Below are positions 44,612 to 53,678 of a stretch of DNA of 64,000 bases, one piece after another (the first letter of the stretch is position 1; every line of letters begins with the position of its first letter). The notes beneath the pieces are model-generated. The model saw nothing but the letters and a program-made list of their open reading frames with translations, was not told where the DNA came from and ran no database searches. This DNA comes from Limnohabitans sp. TEGF004. Lineage in GTDB: Bacteria > Pseudomonadota > Gammaproteobacteria > Burkholderiales > Burkholderiaceae_C. Both the position numbers and the translations under genes were made by a program. The DNA is taken from contig NZ_AP027056.1 in assembly GCF_027924965.1 (NCBI RefSeq), forward strand, positions 930,001-994,000, in the 5' to 3' direction.

Positions 44612-44645
44612 GCTTCGCCGCTTGCATGCGGCGAAGCTTTTTTTG
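44612..44645 (+). terminator. Intrinsic terminator after dctP
   Basis: The perfect stem GCTTCGCCGC/GCGGCGAAGC with a seven-base loop is followed by a run of seven or more Ts. It separates the TRAP genes from aroQ, which starts 37 bp later and may depend on read-through. Confidence 0.88.
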
Positions 44646-44681
44646 TTGAACGAATATAAAAACTCTCAAGGGAAGTTGCAT

Positions 44682-45125
44682 ATGAAAGTCTTGATGCTCC
44701 ACGGCGTGAACCACAACATGTTTGGTAAACGCGACCCTAAGCAATACGGCACCATCACACTCGATGAGATCAATGCCAATTTGCACAAGTTGGGCAAAGA
44801 GCTCGGCGCTGAGGTTGAGTGCTATCAGACCAACCACGAAGGCGACATGTGCGAGCGCATTCATCAAGGCTACTTTGACAACGTGGACGCCGTGCTCATC
44901 AACGCCGGCGCCTGGACCCATTACAGCTACGCCATACGCGATGCCTTGGCCGTGTTGACTTGCCCTGTGGTCGAGTTGCACATGTCCAACATCCATGCGC
45001 GTGAAGAATTCCGTCACAAATCAGTCTTCGCTGAAATTGTGAAAGGCCAAATTTGCGGCTTTGGTGCTGACAGCTACGAGCTGGCTTTGCGTGCCGCGGT
45101 GTCTGCTGTTCAATCTTCTAAATAA
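44682..45125 (+). CDS. aroQ: Type II 3-dehydroquinate dehydratase
   Basis: Converts 3-dehydroquinate to 3-dehydroshikimate; type II dehydroquinase, 147 residues from the ATG at 44682. Active-site features: RDPKQYGTITLDEIN with the catalytic Tyr, INAGAWTHYSYAIRDAL (Asn), and ELHMSNIHAREEFRHKS (catalytic His). The N-terminal motif is HGVNHNMFG rather than the usual NGPNLNLLG, so this paralogue is diverged. Position beside an aroE paralogue, DSD and TRAP genes points to catabolism of quinate rather than biosynthesis. The next gene starts 6 bp after its stop. Confidence 0.92.
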   Translation: MKVLMLHGVNHNMFGKRDPKQYGTITLDEINANLHKLGKELGAEVECYQTNHEGDMCERIHQGYFDNVDAVLINAGAWTHYSYAIRDALAVLTCPVVELHMSNIHAREEFRHKSVFAEIVKGQICGFGADSYELALRAAVSAVQSSK

Positions 45126-45131
45126 AACACC

Positions 45132-45983
45132 ATGAGCAAGCACGGCATTTCTATCAATGGCAACACGCAGCTGATTGCCCACATTGGTTTTCCTACGCAT
45201 TCCTTCAAGTCGCCCATGATTTACAACCCGTACTTCGCCAGTGCGGGCATCAATGCAGTGGTGGTGCCCATGGGTTGCCAAACGCCTGACTATCAGGTGT
45301 TCTTGAAGTCGGTGTTCAGCCTCACCAACATTTGTGGTGCGTTGATCACCATGCCGCACAAGGTGGTGACGGTGGGCTTGCTCGACGAAGTAACCGCCAC
45401 CGTGCGCGTGGCCGGTGCTTGCAATGCCGTGAAAAAACTCGCGGATGGCCGTTTGGTCGGCGACATGTTTGATGGCGCTGGCTTTGTGCGCGGCGTGCAA
45501 CGCAAGGGCTTTGACCTCACGGGTAAGCGCGTGTTGGTGGTCGGTTCTGGCGGTGTGGGGTGCGCCATTGCGGCGTCGCTCGCGGGTGCAGGCATTGCCG
45601 CCATCAGCTTGTTTGATGTGAACACCGCATCTGCCGAGGCCTTGGGCCAACGCTTGAAACAAAACTACCCTCAGATCGATGTGCGCACAGGCTCGAACGA
45701 TCCTGCGGACCACGACTTGGTGGTCAACGCCACGCCCATGGGTATGAACGAAGGCGATGCCTTGCCCATGGATGTATCGCGCATTTCGCCCGACGCCTTT
45801 GTGGGTGAGGTGGTGATGAAGACCGAAATGACTGCATTCTTGCAAGCCGCCAAAAACCGAGGCTGCCGCGTGCAGGTGGGCTCGGACATGTTGTTTGAGC
45901 AAATTCCTGCCTACTTGGAATACTTCGGCTTGCCCACCACCACCGCTGACGTGCTGCGCGATGTGGCGCAGCTGAGCTATTGA
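45132..45983 (+). CDS. Quinate/shikimate dehydrogenase-like protein (AroE family)
   Basis: AroE-fold dehydrogenase, 283 residues. The catalytic Lys is in LITMPHKVVT and the Asp in GDMFDGAG (biosynthetic enzymes read NTDG). The binding motif HSFKSP replaces SKSP. After GSGGVGCA the second strand ends LFDVNTASA; Asp at this site favours NAD over NADP, as in catabolic quinate dehydrogenases. It belongs to the same subgroup as the gene at 27192. Probable role: oxidation of quinate or shikimate to the 3-dehydro acid. It sits between aroQ (6 bp) and the VOC protein (33 bp). Confidence 0.85.
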   Translation: MSKHGISINGNTQLIAHIGFPTHSFKSPMIYNPYFASAGINAVVVPMGCQTPDYQVFLKSVFSLTNICGALITMPHKVVTVGLLDEVTATVRVAGACNAVKKLADGRLVGDMFDGAGFVRGVQRKGFDLTGKRVLVVGSGGVGCAIAASLAGAGIAAISLFDVNTASAEALGQRLKQNYPQIDVRTGSNDPADHDLVVNATPMGMNEGDALPMDVSRISPDAFVGEVVMKTEMTAFLQAAKNRGCRVQVGSDMLFEQIPAYLEYFGLPTTTADVLRDVAQLSY

Positions 45984-46016
45984 GTTTTGAGCTATTAATT
46001 TTTCTTGGAGTATTTG

Positions 46017-46898
46017 ATGACATTGACATCTCAACATCGCGAGTCCGTGCCCGATATGCCCAATCGTTTGGGCTTGGATGGGATCGAGTTCATCGAATAC
46101 GCCACCAGCCGCCCACAGGCGCTGGGCCAAGTGTTAGAAAACATGGGCTTTCGCCCCGTTGCACGCCACCGCTCGCGTGAGGTGACCTTGTACCGCCAAG
46201 GCGGTATGAACTTGGTGGTCAACGCCAGCCCCGATGATGCGCGTGTGAGCGCCACCACCGATGGCCAACCTGTCATCTCTGCTGTGGCTTTCCGCGTGCG
46301 CGATGCGCTGCAAGCGCACACCCGCTGCATGGAGTTGGGTGCATGGAATGTGACCAGCCAAGCGCAAGCGATGGAGTTGCACATTCCGGCCATCCACGGC
46401 CCAGGTGGCAGCCGCTTTTACTTTGTGGACCGTTGGCAAGAGTTCTCGATTTACGACATCGATTTCAAACCTATTCCTACTGTGGACCAACACCCAGAAG
46501 CCACCGCTGGCATGAGCTACTTTGGTGTGGTGCAGTACATCGGCGCAGGCCGCAGTGCCGACTGGTTGGCCTACTTTGAACACATGTTTGATTTCAGCTT
46601 TGTGCCCGACGAGCAACGCTTTGGCATCTTGCCCAAAGGTAAGTTGATGAAAAGCCCCTGCGGCAACTTCTTGTGGCAACTCATCGAACCCGATCCTTGG
46701 ATGGACACCGATGAGTCGCCCGAGTGCTTGCAACGCATTGGTTTGGGCGCGGTCGATGTGGGCGCCGCGGTGACGGCACTCAAAGCGCGTGGCGTGGAGT
46801 TTGTCGAGTCCACCCAGTTGCACCCCGAAGACCGTGGCGCGCTCACACGCAGCGCCTTGGGCTCAGTGTCGTTTGAGCTGGTTCACAAAGACCAATGA
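46017..46898 (+). CDS. 4-hydroxyphenylpyruvate dioxygenase-like VOC protein with degenerate metal site
   Basis: Two-domain vicinal-oxygen-chelate protein of the HPPD family, 293 residues from the ATG at 46017 (GGAG 7 bp before). Aligning GRSADWLAYFEHMFDF with the HPPD GRMVYWANFYEKLFNF region puts Gly170 where the first iron His belongs. The second His (GVQHIA in HPPD) is Arg240 in LQRIGLG. Only Glu287 (SFELVH) is kept. True HPPD activity is therefore unlikely. In fused QuiC-type dehydroshikimate dehydratases an HPPD-like domain follows the TIM barrel. Here it is a separate gene placed before the barrel gene (46910). A partner or regulatory subunit role is my inference. Confidence 0.8.
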   Translation: MTLTSQHRESVPDMPNRLGLDGIEFIEYATSRPQALGQVLENMGFRPVARHRSREVTLYRQGGMNLVVNASPDDARVSATTDGQPVISAVAFRVRDALQAHTRCMELGAWNVTSQAQAMELHIPAIHGPGGSRFYFVDRWQEFSIYDIDFKPIPTVDQHPEATAGMSYFGVVQYIGAGRSADWLAYFEHMFDFSFVPDEQRFGILPKGKLMKSPCGNFLWQLIEPDPWMDTDESPECLQRIGLGAVDVGAAVTALKARGVEFVESTQLHPEDRGALTRSALGSVSFELVHKDQ

Positions 46899-46909
46899 AG
46901 GGGCATGCC

Positions 46910-47797
46910 ATGAACTTGCTCGATGGTTTCGGTATGGACACCATCACGATGGCGGGCTCTTTAGAAGCCAAGCTGTCGGCGATGAAAGACGCAGGCTTTT
47001 CACAAGTCATGCTCATGGCGCGTGACTTGGTCACGCACCCTGGCGGCGTGCCTGCTGCTGTGGCTGCAGTGCAGGCCAGTGGCTTGCGCCCCACAGGTTT
47101 TCAGGTGCTGCGCGACTTTGAAGGTTTGTCTGGTCACTTGCATGGCTACAAAGTTGACATCGCCAAGTCGATGCTGGAGATGTGCGCGGCCACGGGCAGC
47201 AAAGTGTTGTTGGCGTGTTCGTCCACCTCACGCCACGCGACAGATGATTTAGACCACATCGCTCGCGATTTGAAAAAGCTCGCCATGATGGCCTTACCCT
47301 TAGGCATCAAAGTGGCTTACGAAGGTTTGTCTTGGGGCCGTACGGTCAACGAGTTCACCACCTCGTGGGATGTGGTGTGCCGCGCCGATTGCCCCAACCT
47401 TGGCATTGGCATTGACTCGTTCCACATCTTCGCGGCCAACACGCCGCTGGACGCAATTGAAGACCTTGACCCCGAGAAAATTTTCTTGGTGCAACTGTCT
47501 GACTTCATGTGGCACGAAACGCCCACCTTTGAAGACCGCATGACCACCGCACGTACCTTCCGCGTGTTCCCGGGCGAAGGCGTGCACAGCGAGGCTTTGG
47601 CCGATTTGGTGCTGCGCCTTGACCGCATTGGTTACCGTGGCGACTACAGCTTTGAAGTCTTCAACGACGACTACCAACAACTGCCCTTGGCCACTGTGGC
47701 CGAGCGTGCGCGCAAGAGCGCCACATGGTTGCATGACAACGTGCTGCACCGCTCAGCCCCATTGCCTGCTTGGACACGCACACACGCTTCCGTATGA
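46910..47797 (+). CDS. 3-dehydroshikimate dehydratase (TIM-barrel, QuiC/AsbF type)
   Basis: Probable dehydratase that forms protocatechuate from 3-dehydroshikimate. It is a xylose-isomerase-like barrel of 295 residues from the ATG at 46910 (AAGGGG upstream); an ATG at 46895 that overlaps the previous stop is an alternative. Metal ligands in place: Glu138 (VAYEGLSWGR), Asp169 and His172 (IGIDSFHIFA), Gln195 (FLVQLSDF) and Glu249 (YSFEVFND). The segment GRTVNEFTTSWDVV is typical of the bacterial DSD barrel. It is preceded by the HPPD-like gene and followed by an aldo-keto reductase with a four-base overlap. Context of aroQ, aroE and LigAB genes supports the assignment. Confidence 0.85.
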   Translation: MNLLDGFGMDTITMAGSLEAKLSAMKDAGFSQVMLMARDLVTHPGGVPAAVAAVQASGLRPTGFQVLRDFEGLSGHLHGYKVDIAKSMLEMCAATGSKVLLACSSTSRHATDDLDHIARDLKKLAMMALPLGIKVAYEGLSWGRTVNEFTTSWDVVCRADCPNLGIGIDSFHIFAANTPLDAIEDLDPEKIFLVQLSDFMWHETPTFEDRMTTARTFRVFPGEGVHSEALADLVLRLDRIGYRGDYSFEVFNDDYQQLPLATVAERARKSATWLHDNVLHRSAPLPAWTRTHASV

Positions 47798-48795
47798 AAC
47801 AACGTCAACTCGGCCCCTACCAAGTTTCAGCCATTGGCCTAGGCTGCATGAACCTCAGCCACGCTTATGGCGCACCACCTGCGCCGGAAGCGGGCGAGGC
47901 TCTCATTCAACGCGCCCTAGACCTCGGCGTGACGATGTTTGATACGGCGGCTTTGTATGGCTTTGGCACCAACGAGTTGTTGGTCGGTCGCGCGCTCAAA
48001 GCGCATCGCAATCAGATCACCTTGTGCAGCAAAGGTGGCATGGCGGGAGTGTCCTTCCCTGACGGTGTGAAGCGCGTGATTGATGGCCGCCCCGAGACCT
48101 TGCGTAAAAACTGTGATGACAGCTTGTCGCGCTTGGGCACCGATGTGATTGACCTGTACTACTTGCACCGCTGGGACAAACAAGTGCCCATCGAAGACAG
48201 CGTAGGCGCGCTGAGCGACCTGGTACGTGCAGGCAAGATTCGTGAGATTGGTTTGAGCGAAGTCTCTGCCACCACCTTGCGCAAAGCGCATGCCGTGCAC
48301 CCCATTGCGGCAGTGCAAACCGAATACTCGCTGTGGACACGCAACCCCGAAATTGCCGTGCTCAAAGCCTGCGAAGAGTTGGGCACGACCTTTGTCGCGT
48401 TCAGTCCTGTCGCACGTGGTTTCTTGTGTGGTGATTTGCGTGATGTGAGTACTTTGGCGGCCAATGACATTCGCCGCGCCATGCCACGTTTTAACGCAGA
48501 CACTTATGCTGCCAATTTGCCTTTGCTCGATGCCTACCAATCCATTGCACGCGAAGCAGGCTGTACACCTGCGCAATTGGCCTTGGCTTGGTTGCTGCAC
48601 AAAAGCAGCTTGCTCATTCCGATTCCCGGCACACAAAATATCCATCACCTCGAAGACAACATCGCTGCCGCTGATGTGGTGCTGTCGGCTGAGCAGATGC
48701 AGCGCTTAGAAGCGCTCATCAACCCGCAGACTGTGAAGGGGCCGCGTTACAACGCGGTGAATGCTTCCGAGGTGGATACCGAAGAGTTTGCTTAA
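47794..48795 (+). CDS. Aldo/keto reductase
   Basis: NADPH-dependent oxidoreductase of the AKR superfamily, 333 residues from the ATG at 47794. The catalytic tetrad is visible: Asp and Tyr in MFDTAALYGFGTNE, Lys in TLCSKGG, and His in YYLHRWDK. GTQNIHHLEDNIAAADVVLS binds the cofactor. Its start overlaps the DSD stop (ATGA), so it belongs to the same operon. It closes the aroQ operon and ends 5 bp from the convergent lysR gene. The substrate could be a keto group on a hydroaromatic acid; the family is broad. Confidence 0.88.
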   Translation: MKQRQLGPYQVSAIGLGCMNLSHAYGAPPAPEAGEALIQRALDLGVTMFDTAALYGFGTNELLVGRALKAHRNQITLCSKGGMAGVSFPDGVKRVIDGRPETLRKNCDDSLSRLGTDVIDLYYLHRWDKQVPIEDSVGALSDLVRAGKIREIGLSEVSATTLRKAHAVHPIAAVQTEYSLWTRNPEIAVLKACEELGTTFVAFSPVARGFLCGDLRDVSTLAANDIRRAMPRFNADTYAANLPLLDAYQSIAREAGCTPAQLALAWLLHKSSLLIPIPGTQNIHHLEDNIAAADVVLSAEQMQRLEALINPQTVKGPRYNAVNASEVDTEEFA

Positions 48796-48800
48796 GCGTA

Positions 48801-49685
48801 TCAACTAGCAAACAAGTGTTCGCGCAGCCAAATATGCACTGGGTCTTGCTGGTGCCGCACATGCCAGATGGCGTACATGGGCATGTCTGGCGTGTCAAAG
48901 GGTACGGGCGCATCTGCCAAACCGCGCAGCAAACCTTGACGCAGCAAGCCGGGCAGGGTGGCCAAGCGCTCCGTGCCAGCCACGAACGCCGCCACGCCTG
49001 CAAAGCTGCTCAGGGTGGCCGCAAAACGGCGTTGCACGCCTTTTTTAAGCAGTAATTCGTCAATGTCTAAGCTGCGACGCGGTTGGTGTACCACGGTGAT
49101 GTGCTCAGCCGCTTCATAGGCTTTCAGCGAGCGCGGGGCTTTGCGCATCTGCGGGTCATAAAACACACGGTAGTTGTCGGCGAACAGGCGCTTGTGTTTG
49201 ATGTCGGTGGCATCTGGCGGGCGCGGGCTGATGACCAGCTGGCAGTCTTGAGCGCGCAGCATGTCGGCACTGGGCACATCGGATGGCTCCACGCGCAGCG
49301 TGACACCTGGCGCTTGGGCTTGCAAGCGGTTCAACAAGCCCGGTAGCAGCAAGTCGCGTTGCAAATCGTTGGCGGCGATGGTGAAACATTGGGTCAGGCG
49401 CGCAGGCTCAAACGCACCACTGTGTACAAATCCTTGCAGCTGAGTCAGCAGCCCTTGCGCTTGCAAGGCCAAAGCTTCAGCTCGCGCCGTGGGCACAATG
49501 CCGCGCCCCGATTTGACAAACAAGGCGTCGCCCACGATGGCGCGCAAGCGGTCGAGCTGGTGGCTCACCGCGGACTGCGTGATGCCTAGTGCGTTGGCGG
49601 CTGCGGTGACAGAACCTTGCTCAATCACGGTGCTGAGCAAATGCAGCAGATGACCGTCCAAATCCAAATGATTAAATTTTTTCAT
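48801..49685 (-). CDS. LysR-family regulator divergent from second ligAB-like pair
   Basis: LysR-type regulator, 294 residues from the ATG at 49685; a frame extending to 49745 would enter the divergent promoter. The HTH is VTAAANALGITQSAVSHQLDRLRAIVGDALFV (about 25-58), followed by the effector domain beginning LTQCFTIAANDLQRDLL. Recognition-helix features are those of the NodD/PcaQ-like branch. It is divergent from a ligA-like gene at 49773 across 87 bp, so it probably controls the ring-cleavage pair. Convergent with the aldo-keto reductase gene. Confidence 0.88.
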   Translation of the reverse strand: MKKFNHLDLDGHLLHLLSTVIEQGSVTAAANALGITQSAVSHQLDRLRAIVGDALFVKSGRGIVPTARAEALALQAQGLLTQLQGFVHSGAFEPARLTQCFTIAANDLQRDLLLPGLLNRLQAQAPGVTLRVEPSDVPSADMLRAQDCQLVISPRPPDATDIKHKRLFADNYRVFYDPQMRKAPRSLKAYEAAEHITVVHQPRRSLDIDELLLKKGVQRRFAATLSSFAGVAAFVAGTERLATLPGLLRQGLLRGLADAPVPFDTPDMPMYAIWHVRHQQDPVHIWLREHLFAS

Positions 49686-49772
49686 GGAATAAATGAGTAT
49701 TGCCTTGTTTATTTTATGGGTTGAAACGCCCACACTCCGTTCCATTGAAAAACTTCAATCACGGAGACACAC

Positions 49773-50123
49773 ATGAGCCATAACCCTGAACCCATTTTTG
49801 GAACCACTTTGTTTGACGGTGACCAAGCCCAAAAAGGCTATGCCCTCAACAAGATGTGCTACTCGTTCAACAGCGCCGATAGCCGCGCTACCTTTAAAGC
49901 GGATGAAGAGGCGTACATGCTGCAGTACGGCTTGAACGCACAACAAGCCGATGCCATTCGCACGCGCAACGTCTTGGGCCTGATTGCCGCTGGTGGCAAT
50001 GTGTACTACCTCGCGAAATTCGCCGGCATTTTGGGTTTGGACGTGCAAGACCTGGGTGCTGCCCAAACCGGCATGACCAAAGAAGAATTCAAAGCCAAGC
50101 TGCGCGCTGCGGCCCACCAATAA
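49773..50123 (+). CDS. LigA-like extradiol dioxygenase alpha subunit (second copy)
   Basis: Small LigA-domain subunit, 116 residues, shorter than LigA at 21118 (145) and lacking its C-terminal tail. Shared core: QKGYALNKMCYSFNSADSRATFKADEEAYM, AAGGNVYYLAKFAGILGLDV and TGMTKEEF. It is a divergent paralogue. AGAGACACAC precedes the ATG, which is weak as a ribosome-binding site. The gene is followed by the LigB-like gene at 18 bp. It works with that gene product as a two-subunit class III dioxygenase. Substrate may be protocatechuate or an analogue such as gallate or a methoxylated relative. Confidence 0.88.
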   Translation: MSHNPEPIFGTTLFDGDQAQKGYALNKMCYSFNSADSRATFKADEEAYMLQYGLNAQQADAIRTRNVLGLIAAGGNVYYLAKFAGILGLDVQDLGAAQTGMTKEEFKAKLRAAAHQ

Positions 50124-50141
50124 ACATCTAGGAGACACACC

Positions 50142-50978
50142 ATGGCACACATCGTTGGCGGCCTCGCCTCATCACACATCCCTTCTATTGGTGGCGCGAT
50201 TGCCAAAGGCATTCAGCAAGACCCGTACTGGAAACCATTCTTCGATGGCTTCCCACCTATTCACGAGTGGTTGGGCAAGGTCAAGCCCGATGTGGCTGTG
50301 GTGTTCTACAACGACCACGGGTTGAACTTCTTCCTCGACAAAATGCCCACCTTTGCCGTGGGTGCTGCAGCGCAGTACAACAACGCCGATGAAGGTTGGG
50401 GCATTCCCACCTTGCCACCGTTTAAAGGTGCGCCTGATTTGTCATGGCACATCATCAACGAGCTGGTGGAGAAAGAATTTGATGTGGTGACGTGTCAAGA
50501 AATGTTGGTCGACCATGCGTTCACCTTGCCGCTCAAATTGTTCTGGCCTGGCGACACATGCCCTGTGCTGACCGTGCCGATTTGTATCAATACCGTGCAG
50601 TTCCCCTTGCCATCGGCCAAGCGTTGCTACAACCTGGGCAAAGCCGTGGGCGACGCCATTCGCAGCTGGGACAGCGACTTGAACGTGGCCATTTTGGGCA
50701 CCGGTGGTTTGAGCCATCAACTCGACGGCGAGCGGGCAGGCCACATCAACAAGGCGTTTGATTTGGAATTCATGGACAGTCTGCAAAAGAACCCCGAGTG
50801 GGCCACGCAGTTCAGCATCCACGAGTTGGTCGAAAAGACTGGCACGCAAGGCGTGGAGCTGGTCATGTGGTTGGCCATGCGCGGCGCCTTGGGCGACCAT
50901 GTGAAGCCTGTGCACCAGAACTATCACATCCCAATTTCCAACACAGCCACTGGCGTGATGGCGTTGGCGACCGAATAA
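50142..50978 (+). CDS. LigB-like extradiol dioxygenase beta subunit (second copy)
   Basis: Catalytic class III extradiol subunit, 278 residues. Iron ligands: His12 (ASSHIPSIGGAI), His59 (VFYNDHGLNFF) and the Glu of QGVELVMW. GGLSHQLDGERAGHIN carries the acid/base His. It shares the layout of LigB at 21558 but has clear differences, for example CPVLTVPICINTVQFPLP against [17 protein letters not shown] strong terminator follows. No ligC, ligI or ligJ copies are beside it, so its product must enter the main lig operon or another route. Substrate unassigned. Confidence 0.9.
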   Translation: MAHIVGGLASSHIPSIGGAIAKGIQQDPYWKPFFDGFPPIHEWLGKVKPDVAVVFYNDHGLNFFLDKMPTFAVGAAAQYNNADEGWGIPTLPPFKGAPDLSWHIINELVEKEFDVVTCQEMLVDHAFTLPLKLFWPGDTCPVLTVPICINTVQFPLPSAKRCYNLGKAVGDAIRSWDSDLNVAILGTGGLSHQLDGERAGHINKAFDLEFMDSLQKNPEWATQFSIHELVEKTGTQGVELVMWLAMRGALGDHVKPVHQNYHIPISNTATGVMALATE

Positions 50979-50994
50979 AAAAAAGCCGCAAAAG

Positions 50995-51029
50995 AAAAAC
51001 CCCGCCGGTGCAAACAGGCGGGGTTTTTT
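50995..51029. terminator. Bidirectional terminator between ligB-like gene and rpoD
   Basis: Stem AAAAACCCCGCC/GGCGGGGTTTTT with a ten-base loop and flanking A/T tracts. A second hairpin, GCCCCGC-AAAA-GCGGGGC, follows at 51033-51050, just past the rpoD stop. Confidence 0.88.
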
Positions 51030-51057
51030 GTTGCCCCGCAAAAGCGGGGCAGGGGCA

Positions 51058-53427
51058 TTACATCGTGTCGATGAAGCTGCGCAGTTTGTCGCTGCGACTG
51101 GGGTGCTTCAACTTGCGCAAAGCCTTGGCTTCGATTTGACGGATGCGCTCGCGCGTGACGTCAAACTGTTTGCCTACCTCTTCCAAGGTGTGGTCCATTG
51201 CCATTTCGATACCAAAGCGCATGCGCAGCACTTTGGCTTCGCGTGGGGTGAGGCCATCCAAGATGTCTTTGACCACATCACGCAAGCCTGCTTGCATGGC
51301 GGCTTCGATAGGCGCTGTGTTGACGCCATCTTCGATGAAATCGCCCAAGTGGCTGTCGTCATCATCACCGATCGGTGTTTCCATAGAGATCGGCTCTTTG
51401 GCGATCTTCATGATCTTGCGGATCTTGTCTTCTGGAATTTCCATCTTCTCGGCCAAGACGCTGGCATCGGGCTCGAAACCAAACTCTTGCAAGTGTTGGC
51501 GGCTGATGCGGTTCATCTTGTTGATGGTCTCGATCATGTGCACAGGAATACGGATGGTGCGTGCCTGATCGGCGATAGAACGCGTGATCGCTTGGCGAAT
51601 CCACCATGTGGCGTAGGTCGAGAACTTGTAGCCGCGACGGTATTCAAACTTGTCCACGGCCTTCATCAAACCGATGTTGCCTTCTTGGATCAAGTCGAGG
51701 AATTGCAAACCACGGTTGGTGTATTTCTTGGCGATGGAAATGACCAAGCGCAAGTTGGCTTCGATCATTTCTTTCTTCGCGCCGCGTGAGCTGCGCTCGC
51801 CGGCATTCATGCGTTTGTTGATGTCTTTGAGTTGCTCCAAAGGCACGACCACTCGGGACTGCAAGTCCATCAATTTTTGCTGCAAGTCTTGAACCGGTGG
51901 GATGTAACGGCCCATGGTGGTCGACCATGGTTTGCCAGCAGCAGCTTGCTTTTCAACCCACTTGAGGTTGAGCAAGTTCGGTGGAAAGTCTTTGATGAAC
52001 GTGGCTTGCGGCATGCCGCACTTGTCCACGATGATGCGGCGCAGTTCGCGTTCGTTCTTGCGCACATCGTCGACTTGGCCGCGCACAGATTCGCACAATT
52101 TCTCAATGGTCTTGGCGGTGAAGCGAATGCCCATCAACTCTGCGGTCAATGCGGTTTGTGCCTTCATGTAAGCAGGGGTGCCATAGCCTTCTTTGTCGTA
52201 GGTCTTGCGCAGTTTTTCGAACAACACAATCATGCGGTCGAAGCGCTCAAGGGCTGCATTCTTCAACTCTTCCAATTTCTTGGTCAGCGCTTTAGAGCCG
52301 CCTTTGCCGTCGTCATCGTCTTCTTCGTCAAATTCGTCGAAGTCTTCTTCGGCCACATAGTCATCGGCTTCGTTGAGGTTGTTGAAACCGTCCACGATGG
52401 TGGAGATGACCACTTTGTTTTCACGAATGTCTTCAGCCATGGCCAACACCGCAGCGATGGTGGCAGGTGAGCCGCTGATCGCGGCCATCATGTCCATCAA
52501 GCCGCCTTCGATGCGCTTGGCAATCTCAATCTCGCCTTCACGTGTCAGCAACTCAACCGTGCCCATTTCGCGCATGTACATGCGCACGGGATCGGTCGTG
52601 CGGCCAAACTCGCTGTCCACCGTTGACAAAGCCGCTTCGGCTTCTTCTTCGGCTTCTTCTTCGGTGGCGGCGGTGGGCGTGTTGTTGTTGAGCAGCAGCG
52701 TTTCTGCGTCAGGCGTGTGTTCGTAAACAGCGACGCCCATGTCGTTCAACATGCTGATCACCACTTCGAGGGTTTCAGCATCGACCAACTTGTCGGGCAA
52801 GTGGTCAGAAATTTCACCGTGGGTCAGGTAGCCACGTGTCTTACCGAGTTTGATCAGGGTTTTCAGGCGTGAGCGACGCTTTTGCATGTCTTCTTCAGAC
52901 AGCACGGTTTCGTCCAAACCGAATTCTTTCATCAAGGCACGTTCTTTGGCCTTGCTGATCTTCATGCGCAGGGGCTTGACCTTTTCTGCACCTGGTTCGA
53001 TGACGGGCTCGCCTTCGAGGTCGGCTTCGATGTCGCCGAGGTCTTCGTCGTCACCGCCGGCTTTTTTACCTTTGGCCTTGGTTGCTTTTTTTGCGGGGGC
53101 TTTTTTGGCAGCTGCTTTAGGGGCGTGGGCTTCTACGGCCGAAGCTTTTTTCTTCGTGTCCTCGGCTTTGGGGATTGATTTCACGACGGGTTTGGTGACT
53201 GGCTTTTCAGCAGCTTTTGTTTTCGATGCGGGCACTGACTTGGCTTTCGTTGCGGGCTTGGCTGCTGGTTTAGCAGCGGTTTTGACTACCGGTTTGGTAG
53301 CCGTTTTTGCAACGGGTTTTGCGACTGGCTTCGTAACTGCTTTGGTTGTGGCTTTGACGGTAGGTTTGGGAACCACCTTCTTGGCTACAGGCTTGGCAGG
53401 CTTCTTGGAATTGCGGTCAACAGGCAT
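51058..53427 (-). CDS. rpoD: RNA polymerase primary sigma factor RpoD
   Basis: Housekeeping sigma-70, 789 residues, longer than E. coli RpoD (613). The first 150 residues are a low-complexity Lys/Ala/Pro/Thr extension with repeated PVAKPVAK and KPAAKPATK motifs. Region 1.1 follows (about residues 160-250), then an acidic non-conserved region. The core is complete: region 2 [65 protein letters not shown], region 3 [15 protein letters not shown], and region 4 [35 protein letters not shown] lies 8 bp before the ATG. The gene lies downstream of dnaG, with its own -10 box. Confidence 0.97.
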   Translation of the reverse strand: MPVDRNSKKPAKPVAKKVVPKPTVKATTKAVTKPVAKPVAKTATKPVVKTAAKPAAKPATKAKSVPASKTKAAEKPVTKPVVKSIPKAEDTKKKASAVEAHAPKAAAKKAPAKKATKAKGKKAGGDDEDLGDIEADLEGEPVIEPGAEKVKPLRMKISKAKERALMKEFGLDETVLSEEDMQKRRSRLKTLIKLGKTRGYLTHGEISDHLPDKLVDAETLEVVISMLNDMGVAVYEHTPDAETLLLNNNTPTAATEEEAEEEAEAALSTVDSEFGRTTDPVRMYMREMGTVELLTREGEIEIAKRIEGGLMDMMAAISGSPATIAAVLAMAEDIRENKVVISTIVDGFNNLNEADDYVAEEDFDEFDEEDDDDGKGGSKALTKKLEELKNAALERFDRMIVLFEKLRKTYDKEGYGTPAYMKAQTALTAELMGIRFTAKTIEKLCESVRGQVDDVRKNERELRRIIVDKCGMPQATFIKDFPPNLLNLKWVEKQAAAGKPWSTTMGRYIPPVQDLQQKLMDLQSRVVVPLEQLKDINKRMNAGERSSRGAKKEMIEANLRLVISIAKKYTNRGLQFLDLIQEGNIGLMKAVDKFEYRRGYKFSTYATWWIRQAITRSIADQARTIRIPVHMIETINKMNRISRQHLQEFGFEPDASVLAEKMEIPEDKIRKIMKIAKEPISMETPIGDDDDSHLGDFIEDGVNTAPIEAAMQAGLRDVVKDILDGLTPREAKVLRMRFGIEMAMDHTLEEVGKQFDVTRERIRQIEAKALRKLKHPSRSDKLRSFIDTM

Positions 53428-53637
53428 GAAAACTCCTAGACATCAAAGAAACGAATACACAGCGCCACAAAAACCCGGCGCGGGAAAAGAGAAAAGGGGG
53501 GTGAAGTGTGAACCTCTAGAAGCAAGCGGATTGGGCGAACATTTGGTGTGCAGTCCTTGCGGTGAAGTGGCGAGTCGTGCGCTTGTGTCACGGTTGGCCG
53601 GGCCCGGAGGTGCTGCTGTCGCACTTGCTAAGTTTGG

Positions 53638-53643
53638 ATTATA
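53638..53643 (-). promoter_or_regulatory. Putative rpoD promoter -10 box
   Basis: A perfect TATAAT on the minus strand sits 210 bp upstream of rpoD, in the 251-bp gap after dnaG. I see no good TTGACA at normal spacing. The rest of the gap (53428-53637) holds no gene that I can support. Confidence 0.45.
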
Positions 53644-53678
53644 CCCAAAACGGTGGCCTTAGATTGGCCGCAGGCGCA

